The notes: generated by a model not told the origin, from the letters alone. DNA of 64,000 nt from UBA6623 sp965238125 (GCA_965238125.1 OZ250179.1:4402001-4466000), one strand, 5' to 3'. Counted from the first letter of the stretch, positions 51,283 to 61,125 are shown. Program-made: numbers and translations.

Positions 51283-51618
51283 GTGACATCCGCCCAATTA
51301 TCTGAACGCCGCCGATCGCAGCGGTTCGGCCTGAAGCTTCCCTTGGATGTAGTCCGCGTCAGCAATCGTGAGGTCAGCGTAGTTGGCAAGACTCGCAATA
51401 TGAGTTCGTCCGGCGCCTCTTTCATCGTTCGTGATGACCAGGTTGCGGCGGGGTCGCCCATCGAGTTCGTGGTAACCTTGCGACGGACCGACCCCCAAGG
51501 GGAACAGATTCGGCTGCCGTGCCGCGGTCGCGTGACGCGATTGGAAAAGGTCGGGACCGTCGGACGCCAAGGCGTCGCGGCGACAATCGACCGCTATCAA
51601 TTTCTGCGCGGCGCGTAA
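51283..51618 (+). CDS. PilZ-domain protein
   Basis: 111 aa from GTG 51283, with GGAGGA 6 nt upstream. PilZ c-di-GMP-binding motifs: R-x-x-x-R in SERRRSQRFGLKLPL and (D/N)-x-S-x-x-G in NMSSSGASFIV. The beta barrel continues GSPIEFVVTLRR and CRGRVTRLEKVG. It probably responds to cyclic di-GMP in motility, surface polysaccharide or another output; no partner gene is obvious. A TTGCAT/TTATGT promoter precedes it. Confidence 0.85.
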   Translation: MTSAQLSERRRSQRFGLKLPLDVVRVSNREVSVVGKTRNMSSSGASFIVRDDQVAAGSPIEFVVTLRRTDPQGEQIRLPCRGRVTRLEKVGTVGRQGVAATIDRYQFLRGA

Positions 51619-51720
51619 AATTGGGACGCGATCAGCCCGGCCGTTACGGCCTATGGATGTCCGTGCCGCGATTCGCCTACGCTTCGGTTTCGCGCGCGCC
51701 CCCATGCGTTTCGAGGAGCA

Positions 51721-52974
51721 TCAGACTCTCATACCCTTGATCACCAGCGCCGAGTTCTTGCTGCCGAAGCCGATGCAGTTACACAACGCGTATTCGATGT
51801 CTCGCCGTCGTCCGATGTCGGGGATATAGTCGAGGTCGCATTCCGGGTCGGGTTCTTTGAGGTTGCTCGTGGGGGGAAGGACGCCGTCGCGCATGGCGAG
51901 TAACGTGACCGCCAGCCCGGCCGATCCACTGGCGCCTTGGGGGTGGCCAATTTGCGATTTCAGCGATGAGCCGGCCAGTTTGTCGGCGTGCGCGCCGAAG
52001 CAGAGCCGCACGGCGCGGGTCTCGATCGGGTCGTTCAGCGCGGTGGAGGTGCCGTGCAGATTGACATAGCCCACGACCTCGCGTTCAACTTCAGCGGCCT
52101 CGAGGGCAAGCCCCATCGCGCGCGCCGGTTCCTCACCGTCTTGGTGCAGCCGGACTCGGTGATAGGCCTCGCAAGTCGAACCGTACCCGGCAATCTCTCC
52201 ATAGATGTGTACTCCGCGAGTTCGGGCTGCTTCGAGAGGTTCCAACACGAAAAACCAAGCGCCCTCACCCAGAACGAAACCGGCCCGGTCTTTCGAAAAA
52301 GGCCGCGAGGCTTTTTCGGGCTGGTCGTTCCACTTCGCGGCGAGAATCCTCATCAACTGGAAGCCGCGCAGGATCAAGTAGGAAATCGGCGCGTCGACGC
52401 CGCCGGTGACAACCTTTTCCGCGCGGCCGTAGCGAATCCAGTCGGCGGCGTAGCCCATCGCGTCCGTCGAGGATGTGCAACCGGTCGAAACGATGTGACT
52501 GGGACCGCGAAACCCGAATGCCATCGAGACCTCGCTCGAAAGCGTCCCGATCGTCGACGTCGGAATCGTGTAGACGCTGACCTGTTTGACGCGGTTCTCG
52601 AAGTACTTTCGATATTGCTCTTCAGTAAAGACCTGGCTGCCCCCGCCCGAGCCGACTATCACTCCGATGCCCCGCAGCTCCTCGAGCGGCATCGACCCGG
52701 GACGCAGACCCGCGTCATCAAGCGCCTCGCCCGCCGCCGCCCGCGCCAACGCCACTGCCCGAGAGACATGCGGGCGATCTTTCGGGTCGACGTAAGCGTC
52801 TTCGTCGAAGCCGCGGATCTCCCCGGCAATACGCACTTGCAAGTCGTCGGGATCAAAAGAAGAAATGCCCTTGACACCGCTTACCCCACGGCGAGTCGCG
52901 TCCCAAAAAGCCTCCCGGCCGATGCCGTTCGGGCTGACGGCGCCAATGCCGGTGATGGCAACACGATGGAACAT
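51721..52974 (-). CDS. Beta-ketoacyl-ACP synthase (FabF/KAS II-like)
   Basis: 417 aa. It condenses an acyl chain with malonyl-ACP. Catalytic triad C166 (VSTGCTSSTDAMG), H307 (NLHGTSTALND) and H344 (SQIGHPQGASG), with K339 in SSLKSQ. Length is normal for KAS I/II. Substrate motif differences (TSTALND instead of GTGTxxND) hint at a subfamily other than housekeeping FabF. No acyl carrier protein, ketoreductase or malonyl transferase gene is adjacent, so its product is unknown. The start is at MFHRVAITGIGAVSPNGIG; an extension toward 53187 is non-conserved. Confidence 0.88.
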   Translation of the reverse strand: MFHRVAITGIGAVSPNGIGREAFWDATRRGVSGVKGISSFDPDDLQVRIAGEIRGFDEDAYVDPKDRPHVSRAVALARAAAGEALDDAGLRPGSMPLEELRGIGVIVGSGGGSQVFTEEQYRKYFENRVKQVSVYTIPTSTIGTLSSEVSMAFGFRGPSHIVSTGCTSSTDAMGYAADWIRYGRAEKVVTGGVDAPISYLILRGFQLMRILAAKWNDQPEKASRPFSKDRAGFVLGEGAWFFVLEPLEAARTRGVHIYGEIAGYGSTCEAYHRVRLHQDGEEPARAMGLALEAAEVEREVVGYVNLHGTSTALNDPIETRAVRLCFGAHADKLAGSSLKSQIGHPQGASGSAGLAVTLLAMRDGVLPPTSNLKEPDPECDLDYIPDIGRRRDIEYALCNCIGFGSKNSALVIKGMRV

Positions 52975-53197
52975 GCATCGGGTATGGTAGCCCAGCGGCA
53001 TGCCGTGATGCGCAGCCGGCCGCCCGCTTGTGAAATTTTCGGTGCACCTTCGCACGGCCCCTGGGGTCGACGAACACGCACGAGGTACCGGTATTATTTC
53101 CGTCGTACTAGATCGGAAGTCCTCCTGAAGAGGGGGTCTAAGTTTGAACCCATCGGCCCATTGGTTTAGCGACTGTCGCGGAGTCAAAATAGCGGGA

Positions 53198-53485
53198 ATG
53201 GACTTGGTTCGAGCGGAGGTGCATCAAATCGGCGACCGCTTCGTTCATCTATTTAATGAAGGAGCGCCCAATCTAAACGAGTGTTACGGCCTCATCGAAG
53301 GCGGCGGCATCTGCCTGGCGAGCTCGTTTCGACTCAGCTCGCAAGTCGACCGTTGGCTCGACACCATCTTCCACGAACTCTATCCCGGCCATCGCTGCGA
53401 TTTGGGTTGCATCCGCCTGCCGGAGGCCGAGTTTCTCGCGGACAAGGATGTACTGAAACGCCTCGCCGGCCTCGACCCCTCGTAA
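53198..53485 (+). CDS. Small hypothetical protein
   Basis: 95 aa from ATG 53198 (other in-frame starts at GTG and TTG upstream). Mixed alpha/beta: MDLVRAEVHQIGDRFVHLFN, then NECYGLIEGGGICLASSFRLSSQVDRWL and RLPEAEFLADKDVLKRLAGLD. No signal peptide, metal motif or membrane helix. Unrecognised. It lies between the KAS gene and the SGNH hydrolase gene. Confidence 0.5.
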   Translation: MDLVRAEVHQIGDRFVHLFNEGAPNLNECYGLIEGGGICLASSFRLSSQVDRWLDTIFHELYPGHRCDLGCIRLPEAEFLADKDVLKRLAGLDPS

Positions 53486-53517
53486 CGTAACCGTACCGCC
53501 CCCCCCGGCGTACCCGC

Positions 53518-54249
53518 TTACCGCTCAACCAGTAACGGCTCCAGGTGCCGCATCACCAGCGCCGCCACTTTGCGTGTGCCTTCTTGATTGGGATGAATGC
53601 CGTCGTTCTGCATGAGCTCGGGACGCCCGCCCACACCTTCAAGCAAGAAAGGAATCAACGGCAAGTCCAACTCCTCGGCCAACTCGTGAAAAACGCCTTC
53701 GAAGGCTTGGGTGTATTCGGCGCCGTAGTTGGGCGGTAGCTTCATCCCGCCCAGGACAACCTTGGTACCCTGCGCGGTAAAGGCTGTGACGATCCCCCGT
53801 AGGTTCTCCTTCATCCGATCGGGGGCAAGCCCACGCAGGCCGTCGTTGCCTCCCAACGCGACGATCGCGAACGCCGGGGCATTCTCGGCCGCCAACGCGC
53901 AACGCGCCAGCCCGCCGCTCGTCGTGTCGCCGCTGATGCCCTCGTTGCGGACGCGGTAACGATAGCCCTTGTCATCCAACGCCCGCTGCAGCAGATCCGG
54001 GTAGCTCTTTCCCCGCGGCAGCCCATGGCCGGCGGTCAAGCTGTCCCCGAAAGCCACAATGACGGGCCGGTCGTCGGCGGGCGACGCCGCGGCCGTCGAG
54101 ACTCCGGACAGACCCGAAGGCGATGCTGCCTGATCGGTAGCGGCGTAAGAAGCGCCACCCTCCGGTTGGGGCGCTGAATCGGGACCCGAAGGCGGTGCTC
54201 CGCAACCCGAAAGGAGAAGAGAGAGAAAGTAGACAGGTAAGAAGAGCAC
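53518..54249 (-). CDS. tesA: TesA-like SGNH/GDSL esterase, lipoprotein
   Basis: 243 aa. Lipobox LLLSGCGA: the Cys at 16 would be lipidated, so it is anchored in the inner or outer membrane. A disordered linker (17-60) precedes the catalytic domain: nucleophile S70 in FGDSLTAGHG, oxyanion residue N135 in LGGNDGLRG, D216 and H219 in NDGIHPNQEG. Acts on acyl thioesters or phospholipid esters. Divergent from an ABC transporter of the YbbA-YbbP type, the same order as in the E. coli tesA-ybbAP locus. Confidence 0.9.
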   Translation of the reverse strand: MLFLPVYFLSLLLSGCGAPPSGPDSAPQPEGGASYAATDQAASPSGLSGVSTAAASPADDRPVIVAFGDSLTAGHGLPRGKSYPDLLQRALDDKGYRYRVRNEGISGDTTSGGLARCALAAENAPAFAIVALGGNDGLRGLAPDRMKENLRGIVTAFTAQGTKVVLGGMKLPPNYGAEYTQAFEGVFHELAEELDLPLIPFLLEGVGGRPELMQNDGIHPNQEGTRKVAALVMRHLEPLLVER

Positions 54250-54280
54250 TGCATGTCATAATAATTTCCAACCACTCTCC

Positions 54281-55033
54281 ATGTCGACCCCGTCCCCGAT
54301 TATTGAAGTCCGCCGCCTGTGGAAGAAGATCGACAGCGGCTCGCACGAAGTCGAAATCCTGCGCGGCATCGACCTGGTCATTCCGCGGGGCCAGTTTGTC
54401 GCCGTCATGGGACCTTCCGGCAGCGGCAAGAGTACATTGCTCGGGCTGTTGGCCGGTTTGGACACGCCCTCGGAAGGCGAGATCTACCTGGACGGCCAAG
54501 AAATCAGCCGCTTGCGCGAGGACGAAATGGCCTTGTTGCGAGCGCGCAAGATCGGCTTCGTGTTTCAGTCCTATCATCTGGTGCCGACATTAACAGCGGA
54601 GGAAAACGTGCTGTTGCCGCTCGAGCTTTCCGGCGACGGCAACTGCGGCGCCGAGCGTATCGGCCAATTGCTCGAAAGCGTCGGGCTGGCTGATCGCGCC
54701 GATCACTATCCGGTCCAGCTCTCCGGCGGCGAGCAGCAGCGGGTCGCCCTGGCGCGAGCCTTCGTCGCGCATCCGCCGGTTGTGATGGCCGATGAACCGA
54801 CCGGCAACCTCGACACCGCCAACGGACGCCGCGTTCTCGAAATGCTCATCGAGATGAACCGTCGCGAGCACACCACGCTCATCATGGTGACCCACGACCG
54901 CGAGCTGGCCGACCGCGCCGACCGTTTGATCACGCTGCGCGATGGCCGCGTGGTTTCCGACGAAACGTTGGACGCCGGGCCTTCGGCGGCCGAAGCCGCC
55001 GAGCCGAGCGCCGCCTCCGAGACCTCGTCATGA
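54281..55033 (+). CDS. ybbA: ABC transporter ATPase, YbbA/LolD-like
   Basis: 250 aa. Walker A MGPSGSGKST at 43-52, signature LSGGEQQRVALARAF, Walker B PVVMADEPTGNLD and H-loop VTHDREL. It powers the FtsX-type permease that overlaps its end (55030, ATGA). Related MacB/LolD-type ATPases act in lipid or lipoprotein handling or mechanotransmission. Divergent from tesA. Confidence 0.9.
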   Translation: MSTPSPIIEVRRLWKKIDSGSHEVEILRGIDLVIPRGQFVAVMGPSGSGKSTLLGLLAGLDTPSEGEIYLDGQEISRLREDEMALLRARKIGFVFQSYHLVPTLTAEENVLLPLELSGDGNCGAERIGQLLESVGLADRADHYPVQLSGGEQQRVALARAFVAHPPVVMADEPTGNLDTANGRRVLEMLIEMNRREHTTLIMVTHDRELADRADRLITLRDGRVVSDETLDAGPSAAEAAEPSAASETSS

Positions 55034-57594
55034 AGAATGACGCGAGTTGGAACAGCGCCTTCAAGATCGCCGGGCGCGAGGCGCGGGCCTCGGCCGGCAA
55101 GTTCGTCTTTGTTGTCCTGGCGGTCTCCGCCGGCGTCGGCGCTTTGACCGGCGTGCGCGGCTTCAGCGGCTCTTTCCAAGACATGTTGCTGCGCGACGCA
55201 CGCACCCTCATGGCCGCCGACCTCTCGGTGCGGCTGTTCAACGAGATCAGCCCCGAGCAAGAGGAAGTCTTCGGCGAGTTGACGAAGCTCGGCGCTCGTC
55301 GTACTTGGATCACCGAAACGGTTTCGATGATGTCGTCGGAGACGACCTCGCGGCCGGTGCTCGTCTCGGTCAAGGCCGTCGAGCCGAAGCGCTACCCCTT
55401 CTACGGCGAAATCCGACTTTCGCCCGAGGGGAAGCTTGCCGACCTGCTCACCGACCAAACCATGGTCGTCTCGAACGACCTGCTGCTGCGCCTCGGGGTG
55501 AAGCTCGGCGACTGGGTACGGCTCGGCGACGAACAGTTTCGGCTGGCGGCCGAAGTCGTTCTCGAACCCGACCGCATGACCGGCACTTGGAATGTCGGCC
55601 CGCGCGTGATGATCACCCGCGCCGGGCTTGACCGCGCCGGGCTGATGCGCCCGGGCAGCCGCGCTTCACAGCGCTATCTATTTCGCCTGCCCGAAGAGGG
55701 CATCACAATCGCCTCCGCCCGCGCCCTGCTCGCAACCCGCTTCAAGGGAGACCGCATCGTCGACTTCCGCGAAACTCACCCGACGCTGCGCCGCGGACTC
55801 GATCGCGCCACCAAGTTCCTCAGCCTCGTCAGCCTGATCGCCTTGATCGTCGGGGCCATCGGCGTGGCCATGGCGATGCATTCGCATTTGCAACAACGTC
55901 TCGACACCATCGCGATCATGAAATGCCTGGGCGGGCGCTCGCGTCAGATCATGCGGATTTATCTGATCCAAACGATCGGGCTCGGGTTGACGGGCAGCGT
56001 GTTGGGAGTGTTGTTCGGCTATGGCGTGCAGGCTTGGTTTCCGAACTTCATCCAAAACTTCTTCCCCGAGTTGTCGGCCTTTGAATGGCAACCGATCGCG
56101 GCTCTGCAGGGGCTGCTGATCGGCCTGTGCACAACGTTGCTGTTCACGGTTCCGACGTTGCTGAGTATCCGACAAGTCAGGCCGGCCCTGGTCTTTCGAC
56201 GCGAGATGGAGAGTCGCGGGCTGACGCTGCGCCAACGTTTCGCCCGGCTACGCGGGTCGTTGGTCGCGGGAGCCGTCATCCTGGCCGCCTTGGCCGCGCT
56301 GGCGGTTTGGCTGGGCGAGTCGCTCATCTTGGGTGCTTGGTTCGGCGGTGGTCTGCTGGTGAGCTTCTTGTCACTCGCGCTGGTCGCTTGGTTGCTGCTG
56401 AAATCGCTGCGCAAGTTGCCGCGTTGGCTGCCCTGGAGGCTGTCGGCGTCGGTAAAGCAAGGACTCGCGAACCTGCATCGCCCCGGCAACCACGCCGAAG
56501 CCGTGCTGACGGCGCTAGGTATCGGCGTGACCTTTACGCTCACCGTCTACTTGGTCCAGTCCTCGGTGATTTCGCAAATGGTTCGCAGCGCGCCCCCTGA
56601 GATGCCAAATGTCTTTTTCGTGAACGTGACGAACGTCGAGCGCGACGGGCTGCTCGAAATGCTGCAATCGGCCGAAGGCATCGAAGGAGAACCCGAACTC
56701 GTCCCTTCGGTCGCGGCGAGGCTTGTTTCGGTGGACGGCAAGCCTGCCGACCAATTCACCGAAGAGGGGCCCGGCCGCCGCTTTCGCCGCATAAGGACGA
56801 TCACCTGGCGCGCCGAGAAACCCGAGCATATCGAAGTGCTCGAAGGCGAATGGTGGGACCCGGCATACTCGGACCGCGAGGCCCCGCTGGTGGCGGCTTC
56901 GGAAGGCGCCGCTTCCACGCTCGGACTGAAATTGGGCTCGCGAGTCGAGTGGCAGGTCGCGGGTCGACCGGTGACGGCAACCGTCGCCGTTATTCATCGC
57001 AGCGAAGGCATTCGGCCCGGCGCGACGGTGGGCTTCATCTTGACGCCCGAAGCGCTGGCGGGCCTGCCGGTGAGCTATTACGGCGGAATCCGGGTCAGCG
57101 CCGAACAAGCCGTCGAGTTACAGAGGCAGGCGTTCGAGCGTTTCCCGACGATCACGGTCATCAACGCGGCCGATGTGCTGGAAATCGTCCAAGACGTGGT
57201 CGATCAAATCGCCATGGTTGTCCGTTTTGTCTCGGCCTTTACGATTTTGGGCGGCATCATCATCCTGGCTTCGGGCGTGATGGCGACCCGCTTTCGGCGT
57301 ATCCGTGAAGTCGCCATCCTGAAGACGCTTGGGGCAACCCGCAAACGGCTGGCGAATATTTTCTCGACCGAGTTCTTGATTCTCGGCGCGGCGGCCGGTG
57401 TGATGGGTGCGGCTCTGGCCAGCGGTTTTTCGAATTTGATGCTCGAGCGTGTGCTGGATGCCGAGTACCACTTCGCCCCGGCCCCGGCCGCGGTCGCCGT
57501 GGTCGCCACGGCGGTGCTGGCGAATGTCGCCGGTTGGCTCTCGAGCCTGCGGATTTTGGGGAAGAAGCCGCTTGAAGTTTTGCGCTCTGAGTGA
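55030..57594 (+). CDS. ybbP: FtsX-like ABC permease, YbbP-type
   Basis: 854 aa. An N-terminal helix, a periplasmic domain (about 60-260), a first FtsX core (FLSLVSLIALIVGAIGVAMAMHSHLQQRLDTIAIMKCLGGRSRQIMRIYLIQ), more helices, a second periplasmic region (about 520-710) and a second FtsX core (FTILGGIIILASGVMATRFRRIREVAILKTLGATRKRLANIF), ten helices in total, as in YbbP. Together with YbbA it exports or extracts a substrate from the membrane; tesA is linked in several lineages, implying a lipid substrate. Not essential by analogy. Confidence 0.9.
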   Translation: MKNDASWNSAFKIAGREARASAGKFVFVVLAVSAGVGALTGVRGFSGSFQDMLLRDARTLMAADLSVRLFNEISPEQEEVFGELTKLGARRTWITETVSMMSSETTSRPVLVSVKAVEPKRYPFYGEIRLSPEGKLADLLTDQTMVVSNDLLLRLGVKLGDWVRLGDEQFRLAAEVVLEPDRMTGTWNVGPRVMITRAGLDRAGLMRPGSRASQRYLFRLPEEGITIASARALLATRFKGDRIVDFRETHPTLRRGLDRATKFLSLVSLIALIVGAIGVAMAMHSHLQQRLDTIAIMKCLGGRSRQIMRIYLIQTIGLGLTGSVLGVLFGYGVQAWFPNFIQNFFPELSAFEWQPIAALQGLLIGLCTTLLFTVPTLLSIRQVRPALVFRREMESRGLTLRQRFARLRGSLVAGAVILAALAALAVWLGESLILGAWFGGGLLVSFLSLALVAWLLLKSLRKLPRWLPWRLSASVKQGLANLHRPGNHAEAVLTALGIGVTFTLTVYLVQSSVISQMVRSAPPEMPNVFFVNVTNVERDGLLEMLQSAEGIEGEPELVPSVAARLVSVDGKPADQFTEEGPGRRFRRIRTITWRAEKPEHIEVLEGEWWDPAYSDREAPLVAASEGAASTLGLKLGSRVEWQVAGRPVTATVAVIHRSEGIRPGATVGFILTPEALAGLPVSYYGGIRVSAEQAVELQRQAFERFPTITVINAADVLEIVQDVVDQIAMVVRFVSAFTILGGIIILASGVMATRFRRIREVAILKTLGATRKRLANIFSTEFLILGAAAGVMGAALASGFSNLMLERVLDAEYHFAPAPAAVAVVATAVLANVAGWLSSLRILGKKPLEVLRSE

Positions 57595-57780
57595 GGGATT
57601 GCAACCCCTCGGTGACTGGAGCCTCCCACCTTTAGATTAATCGCGCTGTCAAGCCGGTCTCGTTCGACCTATTGCAGGCCGGAGAAACGGGAACGGAAGT
57701 TGTTGATGGGAATTGAGTTGAGTCGGCCTTGGGGTTCGTTTCGCAAGAACCCAACAAAAAGACCAGCGTCCCCAGGCCGA

Positions 57781-58095
57781 TGAACATAAATCGGCGGGAT
57801 GCCTAATCCCGCCATGAAGATGGGGGCGAGACCGGCATACCGGTCAACGAGGCGTCGAAGGGTCAGAGTCAGGCGTCGGCGGCGGGGAAGGGTGAACATT
57901 CCTGTTGGCCGGGGTTGCATCGCGTGATTGTTCCTACGCCCCATCCGGGGCTTATCGTGATTTTCCTGTCGGGGGACCCCGGGCTGAAGCCCGGGGCTAG
58001 GGCTCCCGCCGCCGCTCCGCGGCTACTGACGTTTGTGATTTCACGGGCTGTACCGCAATCCGCCGAACGCTCGAATGGGGATTCTCGGAGGAGTC
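57781..58095 (+). repeat. Mosaic dispersed repeat, copy E (with insertion)
   Basis: Starts with a changed palindrome (CGGGATGCCTAATCCCG) and CCGCCATGAAGATG, is then interrupted by about 100 bp, then continues with CCCATCCGGGGC, GACCCCGGGCTGAAGCCCGG, GCCGCCGCTCCGCGGC and the tail GGGGATTCTCGGAGGAGTCC. Confidence 0.7.
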
Positions 58096-58270
58096 CGTTT
58101 CTATGAATTGCGGGATTCATAATACCGCCATGAAAATGGGAGCGAAGGCGTTCCTGCCGCCCCTTCAGGGCTCGACCTGATTTGTTTCGTACCCAGGGTT
58201 CCGCCTTCGGCTCCACCCTGGGCTATATTCCCGCCGCCGCTTCGCGGCTCAAGGTGTTCGCGATCTTGCC
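58092..58270 (+). repeat. Mosaic dispersed repeat, copy F
   Basis: Directly follows copy E, sharing its last bases. TTTCTATGAATTGCGGGATT, CCGCCATGAAAATG, GCCGCCCCTTCAGGGCTC, CCCAGGGTTCCGCC...CCACCCTGGG and GCCGCTTCGCGGC all present. Confidence 0.85.
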
Positions 58271-58846
58271 CAGGACTTCCCCGGTACCCACCTTAGATTA
58301 GTTGCGCTGTCAAGGCGGTCTCGTTCGGGCGCTTGCAGGGGCGCGGAAGCGAGAACGGAAGTTGTTGATGAGAATTGAGTTGAGCTGCCGAGCTTTGGAG
58401 ATTGGGTTTGTTTCGCAAAAATGGCCTGGCGGTCTTTGGTGGTGTTTCGTCACTTGGTCGATTGGGGCCGGCATGACGTCGCTAGGCGTGGCGGGATCGG
58501 CGCCGGGATGGGAAAATTGGGTTCGTTTCGCAAAAACGCTCGGGGCCGGCCGGCCTTGATCGCGATAGCGGTAAGCCCAGGGGCTGACACCCCCTGGCCA
58601 GTATTACTGAATACCGCCGCGGATCGAGGCGCTGGAGGCGATTGGGAGATGTCTCCGCGTTCCGCCCCGAAGCCATGAGAGATCCCGGCCCCAAAGCGAT
58701 AAACTGCGGGGGATATTGATACATAAGTCATTGATAATAATTCAGTTAATCCCATCAAGGCCTTAGCAGATTGGGTTCGTTTCGCAAGAATTTTCGGGCG
58801 ACTTTTTCCTTCTCCTTTGGGCTTGGCTCAAACGGGTCGACCCTGC

Positions 58847-59431
58847 TCAGGATAGCGGCCGTGTCAAGCCGGTTCGCTGTCCTTGTTGGTGTTTGGGGGG
58901 GCGCGCCTCCAGGCACCGATCGAGAAAGCTTCTGACGCCCGCAACTTCTCCGACGACCGGAACCTGCTCGGGGATTTCCGGAAGCTCCGCCCGGTCTTCC
59001 AAGAAAGCGACGACCGGCTTCTCGTAGCGCAATGCCAACTTGACTTCACTCAACGTACCCGACCCACCGGGTAACGCCACGACCGCGTCCGCCGAAAGAA
59101 TGTTGATGTGGTTCCTGGACAGATCGTCCTGCCCGTGCTCCCCGCTTAACGGCAGATGGGTCGCGATCGGAATTTCCACCCACCGATTCGGATATCCGGG
59201 CCTCGGTCTCCGCAATGGATCGCCCTCCGCGCTCGGCAGGATGCCGATCACACAACCCCGCCGCCCCGGCGTTTCGTAAAACGCCCGGCTGACCGACCCC
59301 ATTGCGCCGCCGCCTCCCCCGGTCAGCAAATGAACGCCCATCTCGGCGAGCATTCGCCCGACTCGCTCGGCACGGTCGAGCCAGGGATCCACACCGGACC
59401 CCATTACGCCGATGACAGGAAGACGCGCCAT
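58847..59431 (-). CDS. SLOG/LOG-like protein (TIGR00725 type)
   Basis: 194 aa with a Rossmann-like nucleotide-binding fold: ARLPVIGVMGSGVDPWLDRAERVGRMLAEMGVHLLTGGGGGAMGSVSRAF, and VALPGGSGTLSEVKLALRYEKPVVAF (the PGGxGT motif). LOG proteins hydrolyse cytokinin-type nucleotides; this subgroup is of unknown substrate. Start at ATG 59431; TTG 59440 is an alternative. It is 52 bp downstream of the LarA-family gene, with which it is probably co-transcribed. Confidence 0.78.
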   Translation of the reverse strand: MARLPVIGVMGSGVDPWLDRAERVGRMLAEMGVHLLTGGGGGAMGSVSRAFYETPGRRGCVIGILPSAEGDPLRRPRPGYPNRWVEIPIATHLPLSGEHGQDDLSRNHINILSADAVVALPGGSGTLSEVKLALRYEKPVVAFLEDRAELPEIPEQVPVVGEVAGVRSFLDRCLEARPPKHQQGQRTGLTRPLS

Positions 59432-59483
59432 TCCAACCAACCGAAACGAAAGTGCAGCGCCGGCTTTGTGTTGGAAACCGCGC

Positions 59484-60773
59484 CTACGCGACGGCGACCG
59501 GCAGCTCGCTGAGTTGCGAGAAAACGTAGGGGCCTTCGGGAATGATGACGAGCGAGGCTCCCGCGGGGAGCTTCGCGATCAGGCCGTCGAGCGCTTCCCG
59601 CGGCGTGCGGAAGACCGGTCCCCACAGGTGTTTCCAGTCCTGCTCGTCGACGCCCGGGACGCAGAAAGAGAGGTTCGTCTTGCGGGCCACCATGGCGAGC
59701 TTTTCGGCTTGCCACTGGTCTACTTCGACCGAAGAGGTCTTGAGCTGGTCAAGCAGTTCATCCCAGGGCAGTGAGCGACGGACCAGCGCGGCGAACTCGT
59801 CGCTGCCGATTCCTTCGCGGCAGGCGCCGATGAGCAGGATCGACCCGCCGTCCTTGACGATGTGCGAAGCCGCCGTGACGCCCTTGACGGCCTGATAGAA
59901 GGTCAGGTCGAGCGGGTATCCTCCCGAAGTCGTCACCACGGCGTCGGCGGGCTCTTCGATGGCGGCCAAAGTGGATTCGCGGACAAATTCAACACCCGCT
60001 GCATGGGCCTCGACCGGATCACCGGCAAACACGGCGGCGATTTGGCGGTCTCGAGTCAGGGCGACATCGATCATAAAGTCGTGGCCGGCCTTGGAGGCGA
60101 TTTCGAGTAACTCGCGATGCAGGGGATTGTCGGGAAACGAACCCTCGACGGCGTTGGGGTCGCGCATGTAGAGCGGGCTATGAAGACGCTTGATCGTCGG
60201 TTCGCCGGCGAGACCGATGGAGATCAGCTTGCGGCCTCCCGAAAAGCCGGCCATCAAGTGCGGCTCGACGAAACCGAGAGTAATGTGCAGGTCGGCTTCG
60301 ACGAAGCGCTTGTCCACATAGGCGTGGGTGCCGCCGCCGGTCATGCCTAAATCCGCGTGTTCGTCGAGATTGCGGGCGCGGTGCGAATCGACCCAATAGC
60401 GCGACCGCATCTCGGGTCCGAGAATTTCCTCGAGTTCCTGGTCGGTCGCCTCGCGGTGCAGTCCCGTTGCGATCAAGATGCGGATTTCCGAACGAGGAAT
60501 TCCGCCGCGTTCGAGCGCCGCGGTCACATGGGGCAGCACTTGGCGGTTGGGGGCCGGGCGGGTGATGTCACAAACGGAGATGGCGGCGGATCCGCGGCCG
60601 CGTGCTAATTCCTCAAGAGGCGGGCAGCCGATCGGCCGGCGGACGGCCCGGTCAAGCTCGGCGTCGGCATCGGGTATGGCGTGGGCGAAACGCGATTCGA
60701 GGACAGTGGCCCGGAGGTGATCGGGCACTTCGATTTCAGCGCCCGTCTTGTCGTATTCGAGCTTGACGCGCAT
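59484..60773 (-). CDS. larA: Lactate racemase (LarA) family protein
   Basis: 429 aa. LarA uses a nickel-pincer cofactor (NPN) to move hydride between lactate enantiomers. The residues needed in Lactobacillus LarA have counterparts here, offset by two: H106 (GLHREA), H172 (VEPHLMAGFSGG), K182 (GGRKLISIG, the covalent lysine) and H198 (KRLHSPLY). So catalysis and cofactor binding look intact. No LarB, LarC or LarE gene is beside it, so the cofactor must come from elsewhere, and a 2-hydroxyacid other than lactate is possible. A repeat copy lies 66 bp upstream. Confidence 0.85.
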   Translation of the reverse strand: MRVKLEYDKTGAEIEVPDHLRATVLESRFAHAIPDADAELDRAVRRPIGCPPLEELARGRGSAAISVCDITRPAPNRQVLPHVTAALERGGIPRSEIRILIATGLHREATDQELEEILGPEMRSRYWVDSHRARNLDEHADLGMTGGGTHAYVDKRFVEADLHITLGFVEPHLMAGFSGGRKLISIGLAGEPTIKRLHSPLYMRDPNAVEGSFPDNPLHRELLEIASKAGHDFMIDVALTRDRQIAAVFAGDPVEAHAAGVEFVRESTLAAIEEPADAVVTTSGGYPLDLTFYQAVKGVTAASHIVKDGGSILLIGACREGIGSDEFAALVRRSLPWDELLDQLKTSSVEVDQWQAEKLAMVARKTNLSFCVPGVDEQDWKHLWGPVFRTPREALDGLIAKLPAGASLVIIPEGPYVFSQLSELPVAVA

Positions 60774-60839
60774 GTCGTCCCCCCCGGAACAATGCTTACT
60801 CTAGCAGTTCCGGGGGTGCTCGACAGGGCCGCGGGGTGG

Positions 60840-60976
60840 TCGTTTCGTACCCCGGGTTCCGCCTTCGGCTCCACCCTGGGCTATATTCCCGCCGCCGCTT
60901 CGCGGCTCAAGATATTTGTGATTTCGCCGGGCAAAACGTAACACAAAATGCGTTCGAAAGGGGATTCTAGGAGGAG
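60840..60976 (+). repeat. Mosaic dispersed repeat, copy G (partial)
   Basis: Lacks the first palindrome module. CCCCGGGTTCCGCC...CCACCCTGGG, GCCGCTTCGCGGC and the tail GGGATTCTAGGAGGAG are present. It lies between larA and the 61126 ORF. Confidence 0.8.
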
Positions 60977-61125
60977 GGTTGGGACCGGGAGATGTCGCCA
61001 CGAATGGCGACACGACACGCTGGAGGCTTGCACCACGTCGGGGGGCCGAGCCTTGGGTGTATGATTGTCAGAATGCCGCCAGGACACCCTTAACCCGGAC
61101 CTTGATTAACCCGGACACGCTTGAA

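Larger units (their letters stand above)
57595..58846. repeat. 1.25-kb intergenic repeat nest
   Basis: No gene seen. Contains mosaic repeat copies E (57781-58095) and F (58092-58270), a 98-bp direct repeat (57625-57722 and 58287-58384), and four copies of TTGGGTTCGTTTCGCAA or a close variant at 57730, 58402, 58517 and 58771, all on the plus strand. Confidence 0.7.
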
